Shown: in pieces, positions 10,351-30,540 of the stretch
How the letters are laid out: the number at the start of each line of letters is the position of its first letter
Position numbering within the stretch: position 1 is the first letter of the stretch
NCBI GenBank assembly: GCA_009760855.2
Contig: WPIO01000052.1
Span: 2,916,501 to 2,980,500 of the forward strand
Length of the DNA stretch: 64,000 bases
DNA from: Cristatella mucedo
Lineage: Eukaryota; Bryozoa; Phylactolaemata; Cristatellidae
Reading direction: 5' to 3'
The notes under the pieces: model-generated
Seen by the model: the letters and a program-made list of their open reading frames with translations, nothing else
Databases searched by the model: none
Told to the model about the DNA's origin: nothing
Translations under genes and position numbers: made by a program

Positions 10351-12342
10351 GACTATCGTGAGGGTACTTCTGACTACAGTCTAGGTCTACAACTTCGCTG
10401 GCTTTGGCTACTCTGTCTGTTGCTGCTGCTGCTGCCTCGCTTTCATATCAATGCTCGACCTGCTTACTAGAGGACAGTGATACTAGTGTGAAATCTTTAA
10501 TGCACGACTTAACTAACTCATTGAGGATTATCTCTCGGGATTCTGTCAGTTCATCACATCGTGCACCCCACCCCGTGTCTATCGCACCTTCAAAGGCTAC
10601 GCGACCCATCCTACGTACCCATCGAGGTGCGAATTTGTCAGTTAATAGCCACCCTAGCAGAATTTTGCACAAAAACGCACACACTCTCCCGCTCACGCAC
10701 TCAAACACGCATACACACGTGAGCAGCGGGCAATGAGCCGCCGGACAATTAGGAGGCACGCTTGCCCCTGACGCCCTTCCCGACGTCTTACCAACCCGGA
10801 CGTACGCGCCTCGTTACCGCGCCTGGGTGAGCCCTAATTACTGGATTGCAATGAATTACCGCTGTCGGCCGCAATCCACTCCAATTACGCGAAAACCAAC
10901 AGGAAATCGGTAGCGTAAATTTCGCCCGAATTTCGACTGAATGCTGAAGTACAGTGCCTTTATAATGTACCGATCTGATTTCGTTCGAGCGAGCTCTCGC
11001 ACAATCGGAATGCTGAGGAAGATACTCTGCGGAAATCTAACGCGATTCGCCGCAAAAATCCGCCGAGCTCCGCTTCGAGAAGCTCCGACGTGGTTGGTGC
11101 ATTAGACTACGCCATCGTTCGAGTGGGCATAAATAATGTCTTCCCGTCTCGCTCGCGCAAGGGCGTTGCCATGCAGCCTCCGCCGAGGGTGACTGCAATG
11201 GCCCAGTAGGCCAGAATCGAGATCCGCCGCAGTGAATCCAGCCCGAGAGCAGCGCCCTACAGTGGCCACTCAAAAAGCGAGCTCTGCGCTGCCGATTTCC
11301 CGTCGATTGTCGCCCAATAAGAGCGGATCTCGGCAATTCGTTTCGCCTTAGCGCTGCCGCCGCAGCAAAAGCGAGCCTCGCATTGAATTAGGGCCGCACC
11401 GGTGCCGGACTCGTTCCTGCCGCCCGCCCACCCGAGCGGGGTTGTCCCCCTCCGCATTGAGTTTCGCGACTTCGGTGGGGTCGTAGCCCGCTCTCCGGGC
11501 GCTGCAGTTTCCTGAGAGCTCGGCTCTGTCGAGCGATCGAGCCCCCCCCCCCCCCCCCACGCTTCACCTTACTTCCTATACGTCGTCGTCCGGCCGCCGC
11601 AGAGGAGTATCGCCGGTCGGGCGGCGGTGGCAGCTGATTCGACGGCTGACTATCCACGTCATCGCCAGCGAAATTCCAGCCGAGGTGAGGGTACCTAAAT
11701 ATAGCGGCGGCAGGTGGCTTCGATTAGCCAGCAGGGATGTAAGCAATGGCCGTGGGGGGGGGGAAGCCGCAGTACGGCCCCGCCGATTGCAATGGACTGC
11801 CGCGCCTACAGCTGGGCTGCTGCTGCTGCTCTCTGGGCCTAGTCGATTGCACAGCATGGGCGGCCGCTTGGAGTAGCGTCGGCGTTGGAGAGTGCGTTTT
11901 GGAACGAAACAGCTAAGAGCTCCAGAACCTTTCGGCTAGCCAGCCGGTCACTTTCGGCAGGGCAGCGAAAAAGGGCGGTTGCCCCCAGAGCAACCGGAAA
12001 GAGAAGGTAACAGTCGACGGGGGGGGGGGGGAAGGGGTGAGGTGGGAGTAAAATTACCGCGAAGGCTGACGGCTGCAAGCAGGTACAGGCTAACACAGTA
12101 CCGATAGCCACAGGCAGCCACAAGTTTCTCCTCGACTCGATACGCACTCTATAGGTTGGCCCCATAGCGAGGCGCCAAAATGGTCCACAAGCTGTCGGAA
12201 GGGGCAGGTTGAACGTGACTCATCATGACCAGACGCGGACATTCGTTTTCGAGGTTTCGCTCTGCGCTCACGTCGAAGCTCGCGTCCAACGACCTCATCC
12301 ACCCGAGCGGACGATCAGGCCACTGGGCGATAGCCCCATGCA
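10351..12342. other. No gene seen
   Basis: A moderately GC-rich stretch with homopolymer G/C runs (11542-11558, 11755-11763, 12019-12032). No exon or recognisable repeat was found. Confidence 0.5.
11542..11558. repeat. Poly-C run of 17
   Basis: A homopolymer of 17 C. Other long G or C runs occur near 5788, 12019-12032, 12851 and 31929. Their lengths may be unreliable in the assembly. Confidence 0.85.
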
Positions 12343-12480
12343 AAATATAATTCATTTGTATAGCGCCCCAAGAGAACTTAATCTCTATTCAGGCGCTTTA
12401 CATATACCTCGGGGCTCGAGCCCACGACCTCAGCTAGGCCTTGGTCGGGGCGAGCACCTTAACCGCTGGACCAAAGGGTA
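12343..12480 (-). mobile_element. SINE-A copy (tRNA head, L2-like tail)
   Basis: On the minus strand it reads TGGTCCAGCGGTTAAGGTGC (A box), GAGGTCGTGGGCTCGAGCCC (B box) and GTAAAGCGCCTGAATAGAGA, ending in GCGCTATACAAATGAATTAT. Structurally complete. Confidence 0.82.
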
Positions 12481-12764
12481 ATGCGCATCATGCAATACAC
12501 CTTGCATGCAATACACCTTGCACGCGATGCACCTTGCATACGATACAGCGAGCATGGCCAGCTCTCAGTGCACCGCACTGGCACTTAACGGTCACGTTGC
12601 TTCAAGGTTCGGCAAGAGTTTACCTCGCCTCTTCGTCGTCACGACGAGCGTCTCTCGCATGCCTCGGCGCAGCTGAAGAATCGGCAGCCAATGAATGCAT
12701 CTCTGAACGTGCTTAAGCCTGTGTCCCGGACACAGGCGGCTCCAGTGCAGCCGACGTACAGCAT

Positions 12765-13615
12765 ACGTAAAGTGCCTAGAAAGAGATTTGGTCTCCGATG
12801 GTGCTCTGCAAATGTAGTATCGCTTGTTGTTGTTGCTATTATTTTCACCTACCCCCCCCCCGGCTCCCTCGTAATTCAGTGTTCTCCGTTCAGGAATCAC
12901 GTCGCTTGCTACACTCTCCTAGCTGGACTCCTACTGTCAGCGAACTTGTCGAAGTATCTCGTGTGAGAGTCCTACAAGAGCGAATTTCACCGCTGCAGCT
13001 AGGCTTGGCTGTCGCGAGCATCGCAGCAGCAACATCACACCACTTTTCGCCGAGCTGCACTGGATACCAACCAAGTAGCGTATCGTATTCAAGGTTCGGA
13101 CACTTACTTTTAGGTCCCTTCATTCTCTAGCTCCAGCTTACCAATCAGAACTACTGCCCCAACAGGCTAGGCATCATACCACCTGCTTTTCTGAGTCTAA
13201 CCATTTAGCTACACCTCGTAGTAACCTCAAACTCTGTGGAAACCGTGCCTTTAGTTAGTATGCCCCCAACGCCTGGAACTTACTCCCGAATGACGTCACA
13301 ACATCCCCTGACATGACGACATTTAAAAGCAGCTTAAAACACACCCTTTTGTTACAGCATTTAATGAGTCCTAGGGATCCGTCCTGTGTGTGCTTGTGTG
13401 TGCTGACACTGTGCCTGCTGCTACTAATCGTATCAATATGTTGACGCTTTGCATGTCCGTCTAACAATGCTATGTTTGACAACATTTCGAATGTTACCAT
13501 GAATCATTCGGTCATGCTTTCTTTGCTGCATCTGTGAAGTGCCTAGAAAGAGAGTTACTTCTCTGAGCACACTATGCAAATGTATTCATATTATAATTAT
13601 TCAATACTCCTAGTT
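12765..13615 (+). mobile_element. L2-type LINE fragments (tail, then RT C-terminus to tail)
   Basis: A short tail at 12765-12842 is followed by a 5'-truncated copy (about 12990-13615). That copy includes relics of the reverse transcriptase C-terminus (CTGCACTGGATACCAACCAA; TTTTAGGTCCCTTCATTCTC; AACGCCTGGAACTTACTCCC) and ends in AAGTGCCTAGAAAGAGAGTT plus an AT tail. Stops and frameshifts abound. Confidence 0.8.
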
Positions 13616-14880
13616 CAATGCAATTGTAAGTTTATCTGGGAAAGGGCTGCCGGCTCTGATCTCTCGCGGCCCGACGCCCAGCCCTTCAACGATCGGTCAC
13701 TATCGGCCTGGCCTCATCCTGGCCGCCCCTCCGAATGCCTCTGGGAGCGATTGTGCTGATAAGGACCGCCGGTGACTGCGAAAAGCTTTACCAATAGGCT
13801 TTATCAATGGGATTCCTCGCTAGGAACTCCTTTGGGATCCCTAGAAGAGTCCAACTGTGGATCGGTGCTCGATCAGTGCTTCTGGTCCTATGTAGGCGCC
13901 TTCGCTCACAGACATACCGGAACGTGCGTTCGTAAACCCCGTGCAAATAAAAAGCCATGCTTACTATTGCTTGCAAGCGACACTGTTTGCATTGCAGCTT
14001 TTCATTCGATGGCTTTTCGTGCTGCTTGCAAGTTGTTCTACCACGCGGCCTACCTCGAGGCCTACCACACGCTAGGATTTCGATTCTCTCCGAATCGACG
14101 CCCTCCAAGCTTGGGGCTGTGTAGTTCTTTGGCGGTCTGCCGAAGTGACCCGTTAACTTACTGAGAACTCTAAAACCTACGAATATGTATATAATTTGAG
14201 CCCTGTTTATAGAAGCGTTAGAGAACTTACTGTCTATCCGGGCAGTTTACATATGCAGCAGGGCTCGAATCACGACCTTGACCGTTGAAGGCAAGGATCT
14301 TACCACTGGCCAAAACCTGGGCAAATAGTAGCATCTGCGGAGCTTGGTGGTGACAAGATATCTCGAGCGAAGTCGTATGTAAGATGCAGGTTTGTGTCCT
14401 GCTGCAGGTAGAATTTCCTTGCTCGTTGTCCTCCTGCCATGTAGGCCTTCGGGTCTGAGCGCTTGAGTGAGAAATTATCGGTTGCACGCAGGTATGGCAG
14501 ATTGAAGTCGCAGGAGGTGTGGCTTCGTAAAAAGGAAGCAGATGCGTTATCTAAAATCTTATTGCAGAGAGTGCACAGTGACATTAGAAAAAATGATTTT
14601 ATTTTGTGCCACCCACTGGAAGCACAGGTGCTATTGTGTTTGCAATCTTTTCACGAGCACGTTCAAACACCCACTGGTCTGTCATTAGTAACATATCCTC
14701 TTACGGATGATGCCAAAATCATCGTATCCTACCACAAAGTCTTTCAGGAGATCGGGAACAAATGCATGGGAGAGGCGCTAAGATCTCGGCATAGCCCAGC
14801 GAATTTGGATTAATTTGCCTTTGCATTCTCCAGCGAGGCCGATAGTACTTGCAAGGTCACCTTGCGGACCCACCCCCTGC
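13616..14880. other. No gene seen
   Basis: Apart from a SINE-A copy at 14190-14315 there is no recognised feature. An open frame at 14463-14813 (plus) and one antiparallel to it lack similarity to known proteins and show no splice or repeat context. Confidence 0.45.
14190..14315 (-). mobile_element. SINE-A copy, diverged
   Basis: AACTTACTGTCTATCCGGGC, AGGGCTCGAATCACGACCTT and AGGCAAGGATCTTACCACTG follow the minus-strand SINE-A order. Confidence 0.65.
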
Positions 14881-14889
14881 TGTCGAGGT

Positions 14890-16165
14890 ACAACTGATCC
14901 TATTATGGTCACCCCTGATAGCCTCTAAAATATGGAGTACCTCAGGGCTCTGTGCTAGGTCCGGTCCTTTTCACCGTTTATACTCTCCCTCTTGCTGATG
15001 TGATTGCCAAGCACAATCTAGGCTTTCACTTCTATACGGATGACACTCAGTTGTACCTTTGCTTTTATCCCTCCCAGCCTTCGAGCACCTCAAATTCTCT
15101 CAACTCACTTGCTGCATGCATTGATGACATCCGCACATGGATGGCAGCGAATTTTCTAAAACTAAACGATGATAAAACTAACTTACTAGTTATGGGCAAA
15201 CCCAGTGTGATTCAGAAATTGGAAAGGCTGACTTTCAAAATTGGCTCTGCCAGCATATCTCCAGTTGAATCAGCTCGAAATCTAGGTGTCATATTCCAAA
15301 GCGACCTCTCTCGTTTCCATCAGCTCGACCTCTCGTTAGACGACCACATCAGCTCTACCACAGTCAGGCGATTGCAATCTGCCTATTTTCAGCTTCATAA
15401 CATTGCTAAAATTCGGGCTTGTTTAGATAAGGATACCAAATCTAAGTTGGTCCATGCATTCGTGACATCCCGTCTCGACTTCTGCAACTCACTGCTTACT
15501 GGCCTACCAGCATGTGCGATCAGGCGATTGCAGCTGGTGCAAAACTCTGCAGCTAGGCTTGTCTGTCGTGAGCATCGCAGTTGCCACATTACTCCACTTC
15601 TCGCCGACCTGCACTGACTACCAGTGAGGCAACGGATTGACTTCAAGGTTTTGTCGCTCACTTTTAGGTCCCTTCATTCTATGGCTCTAGCCTATCTTTC
15701 AGATATACTACCCCACCAGGCCAAGCATCGTACCACCTGCTTTTCGGAATCCAACAGTCTGGAAATACCTCGTACAAACCTTAAATCCTTTGGAGACCGT
15801 GCATTTAGTTCGTATGCTCCCAAAGCCTGGAACTCCCTCCCGACCTGCGTCAGAACATCCCCTGACCTGACCACATTTAAAAGAAACTTAAAAACACACC
15901 TATTTAGGACAGCATTTAGTGGGTCCTTATGATTCGTCCTTCATGTGCTTATGCGTGCTGACACTGTGCATGCTGCCACTAACCACATTTGCATGCTGAC
16001 CCTGTGCATGTCACCCCTAACCATAATATTCATTTTGTTTTTTTTTCAAGCATGATTTTACTTACTATTCTATTGCATATCACTTTGCAGCAAATGTAAA
16101 GCGCATAGAAAGAGATTAAGTTCTCTGAGGGCGCTTTATCAAGTGCAATATTATTATTATTATAT
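14890..16165 (+). mobile_element. L2-type LINE, 3' half of reverse transcriptase, nearly open
   Basis: The translation starts VPQGSVLGPVLFTVYTLPL and continues through FHFYTDDTQLYL (the YADD box, here YTDD) and NDDKTNLLVMG. The C-terminal LDFCNSLLTGLP, LQLVQNSAARLVC and APKAWNSLP motifs follow, to a stop at about 15932. One in-frame TGA at 15615 replaces the usual Trp of the LHWLPV block. The 3' UTR has GCATGCTGACCCTGTGCATG and the family tail AAGCGCATAGAAAGAGATTA ... GGCGCTTTATCAAGTGC, followed by ATTATT. 5'-truncated and inactive, but among the best-preserved copies here. Confidence 0.88.
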
Positions 16166-18291
16166 AGGAACAAAAGGGCAAATACTTTTCATCGAATATT
16201 AAAATGGCAGGCAGCTGACGAATGCTGCTCCGCTATGATTGAGCAGCCGTGCTTGCCAGAAGTCGTCAAATGTACCGGACAAGCGATTGGCAATCTCATT
16301 CCTCAACTTCGACCCAGCGAATAGTGCACGAGCAGCAGCTCCTGCAGATGGCCTTTGCAGCATCTTGCTCGAATGCTGGCTGCCAGTAATAATTTTGAGT
16401 CGGGTGATTTATTTAATTTTCCGAGCACTATGAGTTAGCTGGATCGGACGACTGACTAGAGCTTCTGCATATGAATCACGATCGGTAGCAGGATACAGGA
16501 GCGAGCACTCGACTTTTAGAAAGGAATACTGCTATGTCACGTGACAGTATGCCAATGGACAATAACTGTGACTGACTTTTATAACTGTGTCACTCTTTCC
16601 ACTTGCTAAAGGCCTCTTGACTATCCCTGGTCCTTCGTTCGCTTGTTCCGAGCATGCAAATCGAGAGATCACTGCACTGTGGCTTGTGATGCAAGGCGAA
16701 CGAGGCCTTGCACCACTTTCAATTGAATCAGGCACACGTGGGCAACTCTGTTGAGCAAGAGAGATACCTATCCCAATAATTTTATTCGCATCACTTTTCT
16801 TTGACCCATCCATACATTTCTACTAGGCTCGAAGCAAGGGGGTTGCACGAACCACCATCCGGTGTTAAAGGAAACCCGGGTTCAATTCCTGCGACTAGCC
16901 AGATATATTAACGCTTTATAAAAATCAACAGGTGGTACCATTTTTAGCTCTCTATTCGTGCTATAAAAGCCTGTTTCTTGCCTCAGACTTGTTTAACTTG
17001 TCTCTGTCATCCATGTGCACTTGATGCAATGGCTGCTTTACCTAGACTCAGAACGACCTTAACACTTCTTTCTTCCTCGCTTACCCATAATAATAATAAT
17101 ACATTCGCCTAGCGCCCTCCGGCAAATAAATCCCTTTATAGGCACTTCCCTATTCCTATCACTCCCTTTTCCATTCCCTCTCCTCAGTTCACTTATTGAA
17201 CCAGCTCTCTGTCTAACAATATATCTACCTACTATTCTCTCTCTCTCTCTCTCTCTCTCCAGCTCTAACTGATATTTCATTTTATTCATTCTTAACGGGC
17301 ACCTCTGCTCACTCTTCTTGCTGTAGTTTCCGATGCGCCGGCAAAACACTTGGCATCTGAAACCCTTGGTCTGAGGCGCTTCCTTGAACTGTCAGCCGTA
17401 GGTCTCACCATGGGCCGTTGGGCATCTGCTAGCAAGAGTGACTGACCTGATTGCCGGATTGATTTTGATGAAACCAACCTTTACCTCGAAATGCTCCAAC
17501 ATTAAAATTCTCTGGGCAAAAACAGCGGGAGCTCGCCATAGGTCTACCCTGCCAGTCAGAGGACTGACCGGTTGCCACAGCTTCGTCCCGGCTCAGGCGA
17601 GCACCTGCATGCACCTTGCCTGAGCTAAGGCGAGTGAGCACGGGCAAGCAATTTGATTTGAGGTAAAGCAAACAACTGGACCGCTTTTTGGGTAACCGCC
17701 ACATAGTCACCGGCTTTTCAGGGTTTCCAGGCTTTTTTCGTGGACTTGAGCACCACTACTAGTTGTCGCTCGATACTGCTTCGTGCCGACGATATTTGTA
17801 CTCGGTAGCCCCTCCCGTGGGATTCTTTGCAGGGGTTGTCGAGTGCAGCAGACCTTCGAGCAGCATTGGCAATTTACCATCTCGAGGCAACGGAAAAAAT
17901 CGGAATGGGATGCCATCGTAGCGACAATAAGCCGTTGTAATGAGCGATGCATGGAGAGCACGGCATCGATGGCAGTCGTGCTTTGGGGTTCCAAGTAGGC
18001 CCAATTCTTATCCTCTTTGTAAGGCAGCCTTCCGGTCTTTTTTGGCCATCGTCCAGGCTGCTAGCACTCATCAGTGGTCACAACCGACCACAGATCGTTG
18101 ATATGCCGGCGTTGAGGTTGTAATGATAAGTATCGATGTAGCCAGCGAGGTAGACATCGGCATTAAAGCTGTTCATAGCTAGTGTGAGTTAGGCATCGTA
18201 GGAGGGGGCAAAACTTTAGGGAGCACTACTTTTATAGAGGTACACTGCACCTAGGCTGCACGCAAGCCAGCCAATCATAGAAGTTGTACCA
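16166..18291. other. No gene seen
   Basis: It contains a minus-strand L2 tail relic at 17090-17150 (AATAATACATTCGCCTAGCG) and (CT)n at 17236-17260. Open frames near 17.7-18.0 kb on both strands were not recognised. Confidence 0.5.
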
Positions 18292-18343
18292 ACAGGGAAA
18301 GGGGGCAGCAGCAGCTATAGCTGCTGCTGCCCCCTTTCCCTGT
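18292..18343. repeat. Perfect 52-bp palindrome upstream of the GPCR gene
   Basis: The left arm ACAGGGAAAGGGGGCAGCAG continues CAGCTA and is followed directly by its exact reverse complement. There is no spacer and no mismatch across 52 bases. It lies about 340 bp upstream of the GPCR start codon. If transcribed it would form a 24-26 bp stem with essentially no loop. It could be a cruciform-forming site, an MITE remnant or an assembly artefact. Confidence 0.9.
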
Positions 18344-18685
18344 AGCTACAGGCTGCCTCGGTTAGCTTAGCTACCGTTTGCTTTCTTCTGTGACCTTAAT
18401 TAAGCTGCAGTGCTGCAGGTGCATGCACAGCCCCAATCCCTCGATCAACTATCAGCCACCACCCTGCTTGCTGCTGTAGTGCCGTCTCACAGCATACCGA
18501 CACGAAGTTGACCGTCATTGTCATCACAGATGCAAACAGTCTCGGCGGTCGCAGCCGACATGAGTCGGGACTGCTATTGATGAAGCCTGATCAGCCTTCC
18601 AGTGGAGGAAGACAGCCTTCCTCAGACTTTGGCTGTGTATTCGATTAGCTAGCTGTCTGACCTCAGTATCACGTGGAAACCGGCG

Positions 18686-28385
<9,700 letters not shown>

Positions 28386-29006
28386 GTGCTGCTGCTATGC
28401 CTGCTGCTGCTGCAGGGGGGGGGGCGCATCCCAGGGACCCAAGCAGAACCGTGCTCCTTGCTCCTCACTTCGGCTTGCGAAGCTGCTTTACCGGTTTACT
28501 AGTTTACTGCCAGCAGAGCGCCGAGCGCCCGAGAGCAGCAGCTTTGGCATCTGGCAGGAGCTGCTACTCGTGAGCACTGCAAGAGCAGAAACAAGCAAAA
28601 GAAGGAGTCCCTGACTGCCCTGCTGAATGGCATTCGTAGCTCATCGTTCATCGTGATCAAGCTGCCTCTGTCTCTGCTACCCCTCTGCTTCCGCTGCCGG
28701 TTCTGCTGCTGCTGCTACTGCTGCAGCTGCCACCTGGTGCGGCAGCAGACAAATGTCTTCGCTGCAACCGATTTGATCAAATGCAGCAAGCAGATGCTGG
28801 ACTATGGAAGTTGGAGCATGGCCACAGCATCGGGCCGAGGGGGGACACAGAGAACTGAGCAAAGAATGACGAGCCAAGATAACACATTCCTGCTACAGCC
28901 GATGCGACCTGCCTGGGCTAGAGCCATTTCTTAGTAGGATAGCACGGCAGGCACATAAAAGAGGAAACGTCTGCTTACCTGCCGAGTCCGCCACCAGGAG
29001 AGGTGG

Positions 29007-29054
29007 CGTGACAGTTACTGCCCCAGTGTAGCACTTGGGGCAGTAACTGTCACG
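29007..29054. repeat. 19-bp perfect inverted repeat (hairpin)
   Basis: CGTGACAGTTACTGCCCCA (29007-29025) pairs with TGGGGCAGTAACTGTCACG (29036-29054) around a 10-nt centre that itself extends by GTG/CAC. Located 620 bp downstream of the GPCR stop. Confidence 0.9.
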
Positions 29055-29224
29055 GTTAATCTCGAAGAGTATATTAAGGCGACTTGGTGCTTACCTGGGT
29101 GAAAATAGTCCTTCGAGATAAAACATTTTAAAGCATCCGTGGCAACTCAATAGGCTACACACTTCGATGCCGTCAATGTCACAAGTCGTTAGTTCGCTAT
29201 AGGTTCAACACCAATTTAGGACAC

Positions 29225-29645
29225 AAAGTAATATTAATAATGAGACATTTTTCGGCACTTCACATAAACTGGAAAGGAAGCAAGTCAATTGGTTGATGAG
29301 AACGCGTGCAGTTTCAGAACGCATAAGCACACGAAGAACAATTCACTCTTACCGAGGAAAAGCTGAGAGAAACAAGAGGATTATAGCTTGTTTTTTAATG
29401 TCGTTAAGTCACGGAGTGTCGTGACACAAGTCGACAGTGAGTTCCCGGCTTCGTGAGCATGCACACTGAAGGCAAGGTCTCCGAAGGATTTGAGGTGGGT
29501 TAGAAGCACAGTCATACGGCTAGAGTAAGAAGATGTGCGCAGTTCCCAAATTTTCTTTCACTAGACGGCTACACCAGCTCTGCAGTCAAGTCTGCCAACT
29601 TTCAGTGACATAACATTGCAAAATTTCAGGCCTCCTTAGACAGTA
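29225..29645. mobile_element. L2 copy with inverted 5' part
   Basis: 29225-29545 is a minus-strand L2 3' segment (TCGGCACTTCACATAAACTG, AAGGTCTCCGAAGGATTTGA). From about 29545 to 29645 the sequence turns to plus-strand reverse transcriptase, with GTCAAGTCTGCCAACTTTCA and ATAACATTGCAAAATTTCAG, matching VKSAYFQLxNIAK. Confidence 0.65.
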
Positions 29646-29767
29646 TACTTCTACTTATATTATACACTTATTCTGCTTATACTTCTACTTCTACTAGCTC
29701 TTCTGTCGCTATACAAAAAAGGCTTTTAAATCAGCAAGTATTTTCTATTTAATATGATATGCAGAGA

Positions 29768-29855
29768 GATGGGGGAGAGAGAGAGAGAGGAGACAGACAA
29801 AGAGAGGAAAGAAAAAGAGAGACAGAAAGACAAAGAAGAGAAAGTGAGAGACCGA
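29768..29855. repeat. GA-rich low-complexity tract
   Basis: Purine-rich GAGAGAGAGGAGACAGACAA-type sequence with no regular period. Confidence 0.8.
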
Positions 29856-30304
29856 GAGGCTAATAGCTGGCACTGGTATGACTAAGGCAGCTCTTGCCTT
29901 ACCGGATACCAAATTCCGAAAGAAGATAGCAACATTGATTTAGTTGACAGCCAAGCCTTGGGCGTTCATTTACTCTGAATAAGAGGGTCGTTCTGAATGT
30001 ATAGATCTTCACCTGGAATCCAAGCATAAAACCTCTGGGTTACCATTTGTCCGGATAGTTGACTATCTATTTACCTATGTACGTACAGCCTCGTCGAGCA
30101 CTTTATTATTCTTATTACTTACTGCTCTCCATATCGGAGACAGCCGGGGCTGACATTACAGGAGCAGCTGTGTGGCTTGTCTAATCTCTAGAGTGCGCAC
30201 GAAAACTGGGCACCTGGAGGCACAGGCACGGGATTAAGCTCCTCCTCCTCCTCGGAGGCCAAAACTTTACGTGTCTGCAAAGGCCAATCGTAGGAGGTTT
30301 GATA

Positions 30305-30540
30305 GTGTGTGTGTGCATGTGAGTGTGTGTGTGCATGTGAGTGTGTGTGTGCATGTGAGTGTGTGTGTGCATGTGAGTGTGTGTGTGCATGTGAGTGTGT
30401 GTGTGCATGTGAGTGTGTGTGTGTGCGTGTGAACGAGAGTGTGTGTGCATGTGAGTGTGTGTGTGCATGTGAGTGTGTGTGTGCATGTGAGTGTGTGTGT
30501 GCATGTGAGTGTGTGTGTGCATGTGAGTGTGTGTGAGCGT
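30305..30540. repeat. 18-bp minisatellite (GCATGTGAGTGTGTGTGT)n
   Basis: About 11 copies of an 18-bp unit, with one diverged copy near 30420-30445 containing GAACGAGAGTG. The unit is a multiple of three, so all frames stay open (for example HTHSHA on the minus strand), but this is not a gene. Confidence 0.9.

Noticed and set aside
14463-14813. A 116-residue plus-strand frame and its antisense partner
   Set aside because: No similarity recognised and no splice context; it precedes a LINE fragment and may be LINE-flank sequence.
30305-30540. Possible CRISPR-like array
   Set aside because: The repeats are directly adjacent, with no unique spacers, and the genome is animal.
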